This document shows positions 1-15,074 of a DNA stretch of 64,000 nt, piece after piece; the stretch's first letter is position 1; every line of letters begins with the position of its first letter. The translations under genes were made by a program, and so were the position numbers. The DNA is taken from positions 23,302,969 to 23,366,968 of the forward strand of contig NC_092092.1 of the NCBI RefSeq assembly GCF_045679555.1, written 5' to 3'. The stretch comes from Salvelinus alpinus. Lineage: Eukaryota; Chordata; Actinopteri; Salmoniformes; Salmonidae. The notes beneath the pieces are model-generated. The model saw only the letters and a program-made list of their open reading frames with translations, ran no database searches and was not told the origin of the DNA.

Positions 1-1425
1 AGAGATTCTTCTGATGGCATTGAGGAGTACACCACATCAGACACTGGCTTCATCAATAAGTGCATCGATGACGTCGTCCCCACAGTGACTGTACGTACAT
101 ACCCCAACCAGAAGCCATGGATTACAGGCAACATCCACAGTGAGCTAAAGGGTAGAGCTGCCGCTTTCAAGGAGCGGGACTCTAACCCGGAAGCTTATAA
201 GAAATCCCGCTATGCCCTCAGACGAACCATCAAACAGGCAAAGCGTCAATACAGGACTAAGATTGAATCCTACTACACCGGCTCTGACGCTCGTCGGATG
301 TGGCAGGGCTTGCAAACTATTACAGACTACAAAACGAAGCACAGCCACGAGCTGCCCAATGACACGAGCCTACCAGACGAGCTAAATAACGCTTTGAGGC
401 AAGCAACACTGAAGCATGCACGAGAACATCAGCTGTTCCGGACGACTGCGTGATCACACTCTCCGTAACCGATGTGAGTAAGAACTTTAAACAGGTCAAC
501 ATTCACAAGGCCGCAGGGCCAGGTGGATTTCCAGGATGTGTACTCAGAGCATGCGCTGACCCACTGGCAAGTGTCTTCACTGATATTTTGAAACTGTCCC
601 TGACCGAGTCTGTAATACCAACATGTTTTAATCAGACCACCATAGTCCCTGTTCACCCATGACTGCATGGCCAAGCATGACTCCAACACCATCATTAAGT
701 TTTTCGACAACACAACACCGACAACGATGAGATCACCGACATCGATGAGACAGTCTATAGGGAGGAGGTCAGAGACCTGGCAGTGAGGTGCCAGGATAAA
801 AACCTCTCCCTCAAAGTGATCAAGACAAAGGAGATGATTGTGGACTACAAGAAAAGGAGGATCAAGCACGTCCCATTCTCATCGACAGGGCTGTAGTGGA
901 GCAGGTTGAGAGCTTCAAGTTCCTTGGTGTCCACATCACCAACAAACTATCATGGTCCAAACACACCAAGACAGTGGTGAAGAGGGCACAACAACGCCTA
1001 ATCCCCCTCAGGAGACTGAAAAGATTTGGCATGGGTCCTCGGATCCTCAAACAGTTAGCATCCTGGCTGGTTGCATCATTGCCTGGTATGGCAACTGCTC
1101 GGCCTCCGACCGCAAGGCACTACAGAGGGTAGTGCGTACGGCCCAGTACATCACTGGGGCCAAACTTTCTGCCATCCCGGACCTCTATACCAGGCGGTGT
1201 TAGAGGAAGGCCCTGAAAATTGCCAAAGACTCCAGGCACCCTAGTCATAGACTTTTTTCTCTGCTACTGCAAGGCAAGCGGTACCGGAGCCCCAAGTATA
1301 GGTCCAAAAGGCTTCTTAACAGCTTCTACCCCCAAGCCATAAGACTCCTGAACAGCTAATCAAATGTCTCAAAGACTATTTGCATTGTCATCCCAGAGTC
1401 CCATCTCTTCCGCCACACATCTATC
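1..1425 (+). mobile_element. Rex1-like LINE remnant (internal deletion)
   Basis: Decayed non-LTR retrotransposon. The frame at 85-453 matches the linker before the reverse transcriptase, and 450-662 in another frame gives the RT start (HKAAGPGGFPG). At about 660 the sequence jumps directly to the segment following the FADDT-type box (HDSNTIIKFF), so most of the catalytic RT core is deleted. The frame at 896-1132 and its shifted continuation to 1203 carry the RT C-terminal part (SFKFLGVHITNKLSW, then RTAQYITGAKL). A stop at 1201 and several shifts mean it cannot act. The same 3' coding end recurs at 44066-44515, which supports a dispersed family. Assignment to the Rex1/Babar or a related CR1-group lineage is by recollection. 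Confidence 0.8.
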
Positions 1426-1496
1426 AAAATGGCTCTGATCTTACATTTGGCCTAACCTAACCCAGTGGAACATTAATATTCATTTTATTTTTTTGG

Positions 1497-2143
1497 GCTA
1501 TCTGGTGTACAATTTAATTCCCTTCCACACCCAAACGGCCTGGGACCCAGAAGAATCTCCCTAGTACACCAAGTCTCTCAATTCTCCACAATAACATTAA
1601 TGCCTCCAATAGTAGGTCACTCCTTTTAGATTTGCCAGATGATAAACTATTAAATTCAGACAGGAAATCTGAGCATATTCTAATTCTGACAAGTTGAACG
1701 TCCTCCACCCACTGGAGGGCAATTACTATCGCCAACAGCTCAACTGAGTATACTGACAGTATAACCATAATATTGAACAAAATAGGACTGCCTAAAGGAA
1801 TACCATTGACAACTCCATTGGGATCAGATAAAATGGATCCTATTTTTACTCGAAAAAGCGATTAAATAAGAAGGCCAAACTCAGTTATATAATCTCCCAC
1901 CAATACCAAGTCTTTCCATCGTAATCAGTAGGCCTTCTCTTCACATTATGTTGTATGCCTTTTCAATGTCTTTCATGGACATAGTTTTTTCAACTTCATC
2001 GCTCACTTTTACTAATTCAATTAAAAGAAGGTCTACCTTTACGGAATCCAATTTGACATTGACTCAATAAACCTCATTGTTCCAGAAAATATGACAATAT
2101 GTTGACTATCATCTTTTCGATCAGTTTACACAAGTTAGAGGTC
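1497..2143 (-). mobile_element. I/Nimb-like LINE remnant with RNase H domain, part 1
   Basis: On the minus strand 1780-1514 reads as an RNase H-like domain (ELLAIVIALQWVEDV, ICSDFLSEFNSL, FFWVPGRLGVEGN). Only the I-type group of non-LTR elements commonly carries RNase H. Further right the minus strand gives RT fragments with indels, ending in a TSNLCKLIEKM-like stretch near 2140. The element continues at 4332-4472, where the minus strand reads PGKDPSSADSYRPIAL. An L2 tail has been inserted between the two halves. Confidence 0.75.
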
Positions 2144-2458
2144 AGTGGCACACGCTCCAGCAGGTATATTTCACTGGTCATCCCCAAAGCCAACACCCCC
2201 TTTGGCCACCTTTCCTTCCAGTTCTCTGGTGCCAATGACTGGAACGAATTCCAAAAATCACTGAAGTTGGAGACTTAAATCTCCCTCACTAACTTTAAGC
2301 GTCAGCTGTCAGAGCAGCTTACCGACCACTGCAGCTGTAAACAGCCCATCTGTAAATAGCCCATCCAACCAACTACGGACCTCATCCCCATATTTGTTTT
2401 TGTTTTTCTGCTCTTTTGCACACCAGTATTTCTACCTGAACATTCTCATCTGCACATA

Positions 2459-4065
<1,607 letters not shown>

Positions 4066-4331
4066 TATATCACTCCAGTGTAAATTGCTAAATTATAATG
4101 ACTTTCCCACTATTGGCCTATTTATTGCCTTACCTCCTTACTTAATTTGCACACACTGTATACAGATTTTTCTATTGTGTTATTGACTGTACGATTGTTT
4201 GTCCCATGTGTAACTCTGTGTTGTTTTTGTCGCACTGCTTTGCTTTATCTTGGCCAGGTCGCAGTTGTAAATGAGAACTTGTTCTCAACTGGCTTACCTG
4301 GTTAAATAAAGGTGAAATCATTTAAAAAAAA

Positions 4332-4472
4332 TTAAAGTGCTATTGGTCTGTAACTATCAGCAGATGAAGGGTCCTTACCAGGCTTTACAAAAGGTAATAT
4401 TACTGCATGTTTCCAACCAGTAGGTATAAGCCCCTCACTCCAAATCTTACTAAACTAACCCAGGAGAACATA
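4332..4472 (-). mobile_element. I/Nimb-like LINE remnant, part 2
   Basis: Minus-strand translation gives the RT entry motif (PGKDPSSADSYRPIAL) that belongs directly upstream of the TSNLCKLIEK segment ending at 2143. The two parts were one element before the L2 tail inserted. Confidence 0.7.
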
Positions 4473-4473
4473 C

Positions 4474-5258
4474 AGTGCATTCGGAAAGTATTCAGATCTC
4501 TTGACTTTTCCACATTTTGTTACCTTACAGCCTTATTCTAAAATTTATTAAATCGATTTTTCCCTCATCAATCTACACCCATTATCCCATTTACATAATT
4601 ATTCATACCCTTTACTCAGTACTTTGTTGAAGCACCTTTGGCAGCGATTACAGCCTTGAGTCTTCTTGGATATGACGCTACAAGCTTGGCACACCTGTAT
4701 TTAATCTGCAGATCCTCTCAAGCTCTGTCAGGTCGGATGGGGAGCGTCGCAGCACAGCTATGCAGCACAGCTATTTTCAGATCTCTCCAGAGATGTTCGA
4801 TCGGGTTCAAGTCTGGGCTCTGGCTGGGTGACTTCCAGAGACTTGTCCCAAAGCCACTCCTGCGTTGTCTTGGCTGTGTGCTTTAGGTCGTTTTCCTGTT
4901 GGAATGTGAACCTTCACCCCAGTCTGACATCCTGAGCACTCTAGAGCAGGTTTTGTCAAGGATCTCACTGTACTTTGCTCTGTTCATCTTTCCCTCGATC
5001 CTGATTAGTCTCCCAGTCCCTGCCGCTGAAAAAAATCCCCACACCACCATGTTTCACCGCAGGGATGGTATTGGCCAGGAGATGAGCGGTGCCTGGTTTC
5101 CTCCAGACATGACACTTGGCATTCAGGCCAAAGAGTTCTACCCCCTTTCATCAGACCAGAGAATCTTGTTTCTCATGGTCTGAGAGTCCTTTAGGTGCCT
5201 TTTGGCAAACTTTAAGTGGGCTGTCATGTGCCTTTTACTGAGGAGCGGCTTCCGACTA
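4474..5258 (-). mobile_element. Tc1-like transposon, family B, truncated copy
   Basis: The left end CAGTGCATTCGGAAAGTATT follows TA, and the same TIR occurs in the complete copy at 45114-46652. The right part, including the transposase N-terminus and the other TIR, is missing; the family match stops near 5258. Confidence 0.9.
4616..5258 (-). pseudogene. Tc1-B transposase, 5'-truncated
   Basis: Minus-strand reading frames shifted by several indels correspond to the catalytic domain of the family B transposase: the region around the first catalytic Asp near 5150-5170 (FLMRNKILWSDE-like), the central region near 4900-5060, and the C-terminal end (SLQRCSIG antisense region, stop at 4618-4616). 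The HTH half is absent. Compared with the copy at 45516-46435 it has extra small indels, so it is the older or more decayed one. Confidence 0.8.
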
Positions 5259-5770
5259 TATTCAGTATTATGTCTGTCTCTGATAAGCTACCCAGGAAGG
5301 GATGAAAATAGCCCATATTAATAAATGTAGCCTTAGAAATAAGGTCATGAAATCAATAACTCGCTAACATCAGATAACATTAATATATTAGCCATTTCTG
5401 AGACTCACTTAGATAATTAATTTGATGATACAGCAGTAGCAATACAAGGATATAACATCTATAGAAGAGACAGCAATGCTTACGGGGGAGGTGTTGCTGT
5501 ATATATTCAGAGCCGTATCCCTGTAATGCTTAGAGAAGATCTTATGTCAAGTGTTATTGAAGTGTTGAAGTGTTGTGGATGCAGGTTCAATTGGCACATC
5601 TAAAGCCGTTTCTTTTGGGGTGTTGCTACAGGCCACCAAGTGTGAACAGTCAGTATCTAAATAAATAAATAATTCTGTGAAGTTAGTGTGGGAGAGGTGG
5701 GGAAATTATTGTTATCGATCAATGATGACAAACCTCATGGCATTGACAACTTAGATGGAAAGCTACTGAG
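5259..5770 (+). mobile_element. Non-LTR endonuclease and RT-linker remnant
   Basis: Translations in shifting frames resemble the APE endonuclease N-terminus of L2/CR1-type LINEs: a KIAHIN start near 5300, an AISETH-like motif near 5390-5410, IYRRDSNAYGGGVAVYIQ near 5460-5510, and CYRPPS near 5620-5640. At 5700-5770 an RT-linker segment follows (SLNDDKPHGIDNLDGKLL) with the intervening part deleted. Too decayed for a confident family name. Confidence 0.6.
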
Positions 5771-6476
5771 GATGGTAGCTGACTCTACAGCCACACCCGC
5801 ATTTCTTTGTGGGGCCGCACAGCCCTCCATGTGTTCTCCAGAGGTAGCCTGACTGCCATTAGGTACCGAGATGAGATCCTCAGACCCCTTGTGAGACCAT
5901 ATGCTGACACATGCACATTTGTGGCCTGCTGGAGGTCATTTTGCAGGGCTCTGGCAGTGCACCTCCTTGCACAAAGGCGGAGGTAGCGGTCCTGCTGCTG
6001 GGTTGTTGCCCTCCTATGGCCTCCTCCACGTCTCCTGATGTACGGGCCTGTCTCCTGGTAGCGCCTCCATGCTCTGGACACTACACTGACAGACACAGCA
6101 AACCTTTTTGCCACAGCTCGCATTGATGGATGAACTGCACTACCTGAGCCACTTGTGTGGGTTGTAGACTCCGTCTCATGCTACCACTAGAGTGAGAGCA
6201 CCGCCAGCATTCAAAAGTGACCAAAACATCAGCCAGGAAGCATAGGAACTGAGAAGTTGTCTGTGGTCACCACCTGCAGAATCACTCCTTTTTTGGGGGT
6301 GTCTTGCTAATTGCCTATAATTTCCACCTTTTGTCTATTCCATTTGCACAACAGCATGTGAAATTTATTGTCAATCAGTGTTGCTTCCTAATTGGACAGT
6401 TTGATTTCACAGAAGTGTCATTGACTTGGAGTTACATTGTGTTGTTTAAGTGTTCCCTTTATTTTTTTGAGCAGTG
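5771..6476 (-). mobile_element. Tc1-like transposon, family C, truncated copy 1
   Basis: The right end reads TTTTTTTGAGCAGTG and is followed by TA (6477-6478). The inverse complement CACTGCTCAAAAAAATAAAG is the left end of the second copy at 24833. The left side breaks off near 5771 within the transposase. Confidence 0.9.
5785..6179 (-). pseudogene. Tc1-C transposase N-terminal half (copy 1)
   Basis: The start codon corresponds to 6179 ([14 protein letters not shown]). Relative to copy 2, ten bases are missing near 6128, shifting the frame. The frame starting at 6123 ([20 protein letters not shown]) carries the HTH region and an arginine-rich stretch ([14 protein letters not shown]). It then runs a little further than copy 2 before being cut at the broken left end. 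No DDE residues remain. Confidence 0.85.
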
Positions 6477-7720
6477 TATATTAACATATTTTCTTAATAT
6501 TTTCTTAAAAACTCAACTTCAAAACACTCTCCTGCAACCCGCCTCACCAATAAAATTAAAAATTATTATTCACCTCAAATCTGAAATCCACAACAGAAGC
6601 TATCCAGAAGCTAGCCAGAAGCTAGCCAGTTCACTGGCTAACGTTAGTATTCAGCTAACCACGGTTGGCGGTCATCAGCTATCCTTTAGCTCGAAAAGCT
6701 ATCGCCAGTTTTGTACAACGCGACTCAGACCAGAACATACCGGACCTATTTTCTCTCCATATCCCCGGATTTCTACCGCAAGCTCTGGACATTTACACCT
6801 GGATCTTGCAGCTAGCTAGTTGCTATCCGAGTGACTATTGGCTTACGTCGGTCCCGGAGGAAACATCAATTATTCCGGAGCTAGCCAGCTGAAGAGTTCC
6901 ATCAGCCACTCCTGGGCTACAATCACCTATCCGGACCCGTTTTACTGCCGATGCGGAGCCCCACCGGGCCTTCACGACTGGACTACCGACGTTATCTGCC
7001 CGAGGGAATTATCCAACTGGCCCCTCCGTCGCGAAGTAACCTGAACACCCATCGGCGGCCGGCTAATCGTTAGCTGTCTTATCGGCTGCTATCTGAATAG
7101 GTCTATCGGACAATTTTCTTGGGTCACTATAACTATATCTATTTTGCCAATTGGATTGGTCCCCTCTACCACACGGAACCCCACTAATCTACCGACGGAA
7201 ACGCACGAGGTGGCTAAAAACAGACATCAATCCTCTGCCAGCTTGCTACCCATGGCCCGGCTAGCTGTCTGAATCGCCGTCACCCCAACCAACCTCACTA
7301 CTCACTGGACCCTTATGATGACTCGGCTAAGCATGCCTCTCCTTAATGTCAATATGCCTTGTCCATTGTTGTTCTGGTTAGTGTTTATTGGCTTATTTCA
7401 CTGTAGAGCCTCTAGCCCTGCTCATTATACCTTATTCAACCTTTCAGTTCCACCACCCACACATGCGATGACATCACCTGGTTTCAATGATGTTTCTAGA
7501 GACAATATCTCTCTCATCATCACTCAATGCCTAGTTTTACCTCCACTGTATTCACATCCTACCATACCTTTGTCTGTACATTATTCCTTGAAGCTATTTT
7601 ATCGCCCCCAGAAACCTGCTCCTTTTTACTCTCTGTTCTGGACGTCCTAGACGACCAATTCTCATATATTTTAGCCGTACCCTTATCCTACTCCTCCTCT
7701 GTTCCTCTGGAGATATAGAG

Positions 7721-8497
7721 GTGAATCCAGGCCCTGCAGTGCCTAGCTCCACTCCTATTCCTACAACGCTCTCTTTTGATGACTTCTGTAACCGTAATAG
7801 CCTTGGTTTCATGCATGTTAACATTAGAAGCCTCCTCCCTAAGTTTGTTTTATTCACTGCTTTAGCACACTCTGCCAACCCGGATGTCCTAGCCGTGTCT
7901 GAATCCTGGCTTAGGAAGACCACCAAAAACTCTGAAATCTCCATCCCTAACTACAACATTTTCAAACAAGATAGAACGGCCAAAGGGGGCGGTGTTGCAA
8001 TCTACTGCAGAGATCGCCTGCAGATTTCTGTCCTACAATCCAGGTTTGTACCCAAACAATTTGAACTTCTACTTTAAAAAATCCACCTCTCTAAAAACAA
8101 GTCTCTCACCGTTGCCGCCTGCTATAGACCACCCTCTGCCCCCAGTTGTGCTCTGGACACCATATGTGAACTGATTGCCCCCCATCTATCTTCAGAGCTC
8201 GTGCTGCTAGGTGACCTAAACTGGAACATGCTTAACACCCCAGCCATCCTACAATCTAAGCTTGATGCCCTCAATCTCACACAAATTATCAATGAACCTA
8301 CCAGGTACCACCCCAAAACCGTAAACACGGTCACCCTCATAGATATCATCCTAACCAACTTGCCCTCTAAATACACCTCTGCTGTTTTCAAGCAAGATCT
8401 CAGCGATCACTGCCTCATTGCCTGCATCCGTAATGGGTCAGCGGTCAAACGACCTCCACTCATCACTATCAAACGCTCCCTGAAACACTTCAGCTAG
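7721..8497 (+). pseudogene. L2 LINE endonuclease domain, broken
   Basis: The frame starting MNPGPAVPSSTPIP runs to 8077 and holds the APE-type endonuclease start (FMHVNIRSLLPKF), the AVSESWL motif near residue 66 with the metal-binding Glu, and GGGVAIYCRDRL. It then stops (FELLL*). The match continues in other frames to 8497 with LLGDLNWNML and SDHCLIAC, the C-terminal endonuclease motifs containing Gly-Asp-x-Asn and Ser-Asp-His. At least one frameshift or stop separates the halves, so no active enzyme is encoded. Confidence 0.82.
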
Positions 8498-9173
8498 CAG
8501 GCCTTTCTAATCGACCTGGCCCGGGTATCCTGGAAGTATATTGACCTCATCCCGTCAGTAGAGGATGCCTGGTTATTGTTTTTAAATGCCTTCCTCACCA
8601 TCTTAAAAAAGCATGCCCCATTCAAGAAATTTTGAACAAGGAACAGATATATCCTTTGGTTCCCTCCAGACTTGACTGCCCTTAACCAACACAAAAACAT
8701 CCTACGGCGTTCTGCATTAGCATCGAACAGCCCCCGTGATTTGTAACTTTTCAGGGAAGTTAGAAACCAATATACACAGGCAGTTAGAAAAGCCAAGGCT
8801 AGCTTTTTCTAGCAGAAATTTGCTTCCTGCAACACAAACTCAAAAAAGTTCTGGGACACTGTAAAGTCCATGGAGAATAAGAACACCTCCTCCCAGTTGC
8901 CCACTGCACTGAGGATAGGAAACTCTGTCACCACCGATAAATCCACTATAATTGAGAATTTCAAAAAGCATTTTTCTACGGCTGGCCATGCTTTCCACCT
9001 GGCTACCCCTACCCCGATCAACAGCACTGCACCCCCCAGAGGAACACGCCCAAGCCTTCCCCATTTCTCCTTCTCCCAAATCCAGTCAGCTGATGTTCTG
9101 AAAGAGCTGCAAAATCTGGACCCCTACAAATCAGCCGGGCTAAACAATCTTGACTCAAACTGCTAAATACCTA

Positions 9174-10777
<1,604 letters not shown>

Positions 10778-12488
10778 TATATCTATCCTACCCTGCCTTT
10801 CTAAGGTCTTCGAAAGCCAAGTCAACAAACAGATTACCGACCATTTCGAATCCCACCGCACCTTCTCCGCTATGCAATCTGGTTTCAGAGCTGGTCATGG
10901 TTGCACCTCAGCCACGCTCAAGGTCCTAAACGATATCTTAACCGCCATCGATAAGAAACAATACTGTGCAGCCGTATTCATTGACCTGGCCAAGGCTTTC
11001 GACTCTGTCAATCACCACATCCTCATCGGCATACTCGATTACCTTGGTTTCTCAAATGATTGCCTCGCCTGGTTCACCAACTACTTCTCTGATAGAGTTC
11101 AGTGTGTCAAATCGGAGGGCCTGTTGTACGGGCCTCTGGCAGTCTCTGTGGGGTGCCACAGGGTTCAATTCTTGGGCCGACTCTCTTCTCTGTATACATC
11201 AATGATGTCGCTCTTGCTGCTGGTGAGTCTCTGATCCACCTCTACGCAGACGTCACCATTCTGTATACTTCTGGCCCTTCTTTGGACACTGTGTTAACAA
11301 CCCTCCAGACAAGCTTCAATGCCATACAACTCTCCTTCCGTGGCCTCCAACTGCTCTTAAATGCAAGTAAAACTAAATGCATGCTCTTTAACCGATCGCT
11401 GCCCGCACCTGCCCGCCCGTCCAGCTACTCTGGACGGTTCTGACTTAGAATATGTGGACAACTACAAATACATAGGTGTCTGGTTAGACTGTAAACTCTC
11501 CTTCCAGACTCACATCAAACATCTCCAATCCAAAGTTAAATCTAGAATTGGCTTCCTATTTCGCAAAAAAGCATCCTTCACTCATGCTGCCAAACATACC
11601 CTCGTAAACTGACCACCCTACCGATCCTCGATTTCGGCGATGTCCTTTACAAAATAGCCTCTAATACCCTCCTCAATAAATTGGATGCAGTCTATCATAG
11701 TGCCATCCGTTTTGTCACCAAAGCCCCATATACTACCCACCACTGCGACCTGTACGCTCTCGTTGGCTGGCCCTCGCTTCATACTCGTCGCCAAACCCAC
11801 TGGCTCCAGGTCATCTACAAGACCCTGCTAGGTAAAGTCCCCCCTTATCTCAGCTCGCTGGTCACCATAGCAGCACCCACCAGTAGCACGCGCTCCAGCA
11901 GGTATATCTCTCTGGTCACCCCCAAAGCCAATTCCTCTTTTGGCCGCCTCTCCTTCCAGTTCTCTGCTGCCAATGACTGGAACGAACTCTAAAAATCTCT
12001 GAAACTGGAAACACTTATCTCCCTCACTAGCTTTAAGCACCAGCTGTCAGAGCATCTCACAGATTACTACACCTGTACATAGCCCATCTATAATTTAGCC
12101 AAAACAACTATCCCTTCCCCTACTGTATTTCTTTCTTTATTTTGTTCCTTTGTACGCCATTATTTATATTTCTACTTTGCACATTCTTCCACTGCAAATC
12201 TATCATTCCAGTGTTTTACTTGCTATATTGTATTTACTTCGCCACCATGGCCTTTTTTTGCCTTTACCTCCCTTATCTCACCTCATTTGCTCACATTGTA
12301 TATAGACTTATTTTTATACTGTATTATTGACTGTATGTTTGTTTTACTCCATGTATAACTCTGTGTTTATTATATGTGTCGAACTGCTTTGCTTTATCTT
12401 GGCCAGGTCGCAATTGTAAACGAGAACTTGTTCTCAACTTGCCTACCTGGTTAAATAAAGGTGAAATAAAAAGAGTAAAATAAATAAT

Positions 12489-12743
12489 TGAATATTGCAC
12501 CATATCAAAGAAAAATAAATAACAATTTGCAAAACTGCAGCAACCCACAAATTGAAATAAATGTAAAAAAGAAGGATGCTAATACACATGTGCATTTAAA
12601 GTATAACTTTTTTTAATGTATTTAAACAAAGTGCATATAAATGTAACAATTCAAAACGAATACAATCTGAATAACATAATAATAGAATTATGCACCATAT
12701 CAAAGAAAAATAAATAACAATGTGCAAAACTGCAGCATCCCAC
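12489..12743. repeat. Direct duplication of about 60 bp, 196 bp apart
   Basis: 12493-12549 (TGCACCATATCAAAGAAAAA...) is repeated at 12687-12743 with few differences; both end in AAAACTGCAGCA-C-CCAC. It lies between the hAT coding end and the LINE tail and looks like a subterminal tandem unit of the hAT element. Confidence 0.8.
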
Positions 12744-12821
12744 TTAAAACATTAAATTGGTCCCTCTTTTCTCTCTCTTCTTTATTACCATGTTATAACC
12801 AGCAGCACACATATTTTGCTT

Positions 12822-14679
12822 TTATGAGAGATTTGCATTCAGAAATGCAAGCTGCCTCACTTTCGAGGGGCTGATGCGGATTCTTCTCTCAGTAATTATT
12901 TGTCCCGTTTTCGAGAAGTCCCTCTCAGAGGGAACGGATGTGGCCACTATGCAGAGTCTCCCTGTCATGATTTTAATAAGCCGTGGGTAGACAGAGGCCT
13001 TGTTCTTCCACCAGCTCAGAGGATCTGCAGATCTTTGGAGGAGTGGCTCCTTCAAATAGGACCGGACCTCCATTATGGGATCTGTTGAGGGATTCCTTCG
13101 TGCTGCATCCCCAGTTGCTCTCTCGTCAAACAGCATCCAAAAACAGCAGACGTTTGTGGCACTACTGCTGCTGCTTCTGCTCCATCTGATCCCTCTTCTT
13201 CCTGTTGCCCTGGTGCCTGAGCCATTTGACTGCTGGGACTGTCCCTCCCTGCTGCTGAGGTTATTCTTTGAAGAGCCTCATCAATCGCTCTGGCATCACT
13301 GAAGGCTAACTTCTTACACCTGGGGTCAAGTGCAGCGGTTTCTGATAGCACATGATTATATTCCATTCTGTGGAACTTTCTGTCCATTGATAAACAAAGG
13401 GTGTCCATCAACTCTGTCACATGTCTTGTGGTTACATTTGCTTCTCTCTGGTGGCTGGCTGTGATTCGCTGCAGACCCTTACACAGGAGTATCATTTTTG
13501 CGGCTGTCACATAGCTGAAAAGAGAGAACAGTAACTTATAAGTTCAAGTTCATGTTTTGTCTAGTGATACTACATTCTTATCTACTGCTCAAATACATAT
13601 ATAATACTGGATTAAATAATGATGTAGTAATAACTGCTTACTGTACCTCTCTCCACTGATCTCCACAGTGACCTGCTCAAAGGGTTCCAGGACTCTGCAC
13701 ACCTCGTCAACCACCTCCCATTCCTCTTGGATCAGAACATCAACAGGTGCATTGACAATGGCCAGGGTAGAGATGGCATCCTTTGACTCAAGAAACCGCT
13801 TCAACATATATAATGTTGAATTTCACCTTGTAGTGCAGTCTTGTTTAGACCTCAGCTCAGGCATCAACATCTGGCGTTGTGTAGACTTTAGTTTTTCAGC
13901 ACCTACTGTGCTCCTGTGGAAGTATTCCACAGCTGCTTTCACTTTGTCCACAGTGGGCTTCATCACCTTCAGAGCATCTCTTACAATCAGGTTGATTGTG
14001 TGGGCAAGACATGGATGATGGGTCCATTTAAAAATTTTCATGGCTTTGGTTATGTTAGCTGCATTGTCGCTAACACAACAGACCACTTTTCCATCTACTT
14101 GCCAATCTCTGACCACTCTCACAGTTCCTCTGCCAAGTTCTCTGAGGTGTGTTTGTCACTGACTTCCCGCACTGAAGCCTGTGTGCTCTCGTACAGTTGT
14201 GGAATAATTGATTTTGAAAGGGTTTTCCTGCTTGGAAATGTGTATATTGGATTTAGACTATTGCTATAATTTCTAAAACCTCCGTCCTCAACGATCGAAA
14301 ATGGCTGGAAATCAGTGGCAATCATTTTAGCCAATGCAATATCAATTTGGCCTTGTTTTGCAACAGACATAAACTTTTGCATAAACTGGTCCGTAGAAGA
14401 CTGCGTTGCTGTGGGTCGCAGAGTAGACCTACTTGACTGAGTGGATATATCTCCATGTGTGGAGGTGCTGGCTCCACCACTATCACTTGCAGGCCCGCCA
14501 GTTTCTCGAAGCTCCGCTACAGCTAGCTTCACAGTTGGGTGCACAGTTCGCATATGCCAGTGTAGGTTGGGCGTAGAACTGGCTTTATATGAGATTTTGT
14601 TTTGGCAAATTCTACACTGTGCTCTAACATTGTCTACATTATTAAAATGCATCCAAATGCTACTGTGCTTCCGACTCAT
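12822..14679 (-). pseudogene. hAT transposase (ZBED-like), with one intron
   Basis: Starts MSRKHSSIWMHFNNVDNVRA with a BED zinc finger (CRICQNKI ... LHWHMRTVHP; Cys-x2-Cys and His-x4-His). The DDE-type RNase H-like core follows a frameshift near 14120 (VVCCVSDNAANITKAM, LAHTINLIVRDAL). There is an in-frame TGA in place of Trp at about 13822 (TTR*NSTLYML). A canonical GT-AG intron (13646-13515) joins ISGER to YVTAAKM. After a second frameshift near 13110 the hAT dimerisation tail follows (PLSWWKNKASVYPRL, VPSERDFSKTGQIITERR, VRQLAFLNANL). Two frameshifts and one nonsense change: inactive. Confidence 0.87.
13515..13646 (-). other. Intron within the hAT transposase
   Basis: On the minus strand the donor is GAGAG|GTACAGTAAG and the acceptor TTCTCTCTTTTCAG|CTATG. 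Removing it joins the coding frame exactly (Gly-Glu-Arg-Tyr-Val-Thr). 132 bp long, AT-rich. Confidence 0.8.
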
Positions 14680-15074
14680 TTTCCAGCTTTTGTTTTCACA
14701 GCTGTCTTTCCTCTCTCTCCTTGGCTGCTAAGTGTGTGACTGTGAGTGAGTTGGCTCGGTCCTCCCTCACGCATCTTAGGTTATTTGGTTGACACTGCGT
14801 GTCTGATTGACAGGAACAACAGGTGAGGCTGTTAGTCTGAGCAGACAGTCAGAACGAATGTGTGTGCGCTTGAGCATTTAGACCTTAAATTATTTGATAT
14901 ATATTTTTGTTCGTTGAATTAGTTAATTCTATTCATTTAAATCTTTTGATTATTCATATCTAATTTTTTTTTATTTTTATAAATAGATTCGGCTCTTCTA
15001 ATATGCGAGCCGGCTACCAACATTCACCTACAAGAGCTCTTAGAGCCGACTCGTTCGTGAACAACCCATCACTA

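Larger units (their letters stand above)
12480..15074 (-). mobile_element. hAT-type transposon with BED-finger transposase
   Basis: The transposase relic at 14679-12822 sets the family. The right end (15040-15074) has a terminal-repeat-like stretch whose inverse complement begins TAGTGATGGGTTGTTC, typical of hAT ends, preceded by a small palindromic region with GAGCCGACTC and GAGCCGGC (15000-15052). No matching left terminus was found: the L2 LINE tail abuts at about 12475, so the left TIR is lost or displaced. Confidence 0.8.

Noticed and set aside
6304..7044. Open frames in the L2 5' region (e.g. 171 codons at 6304-6819)
   Set aside because: They span the Tc1-C end and the L2 5' UTR junction and match no protein family; chance frames.
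7200..7720. Possible host exons in 7315-7718
   Set aside because: No splice sites with conserved domains; lies inside the L2 5' region directly upstream of its endonuclease frame.
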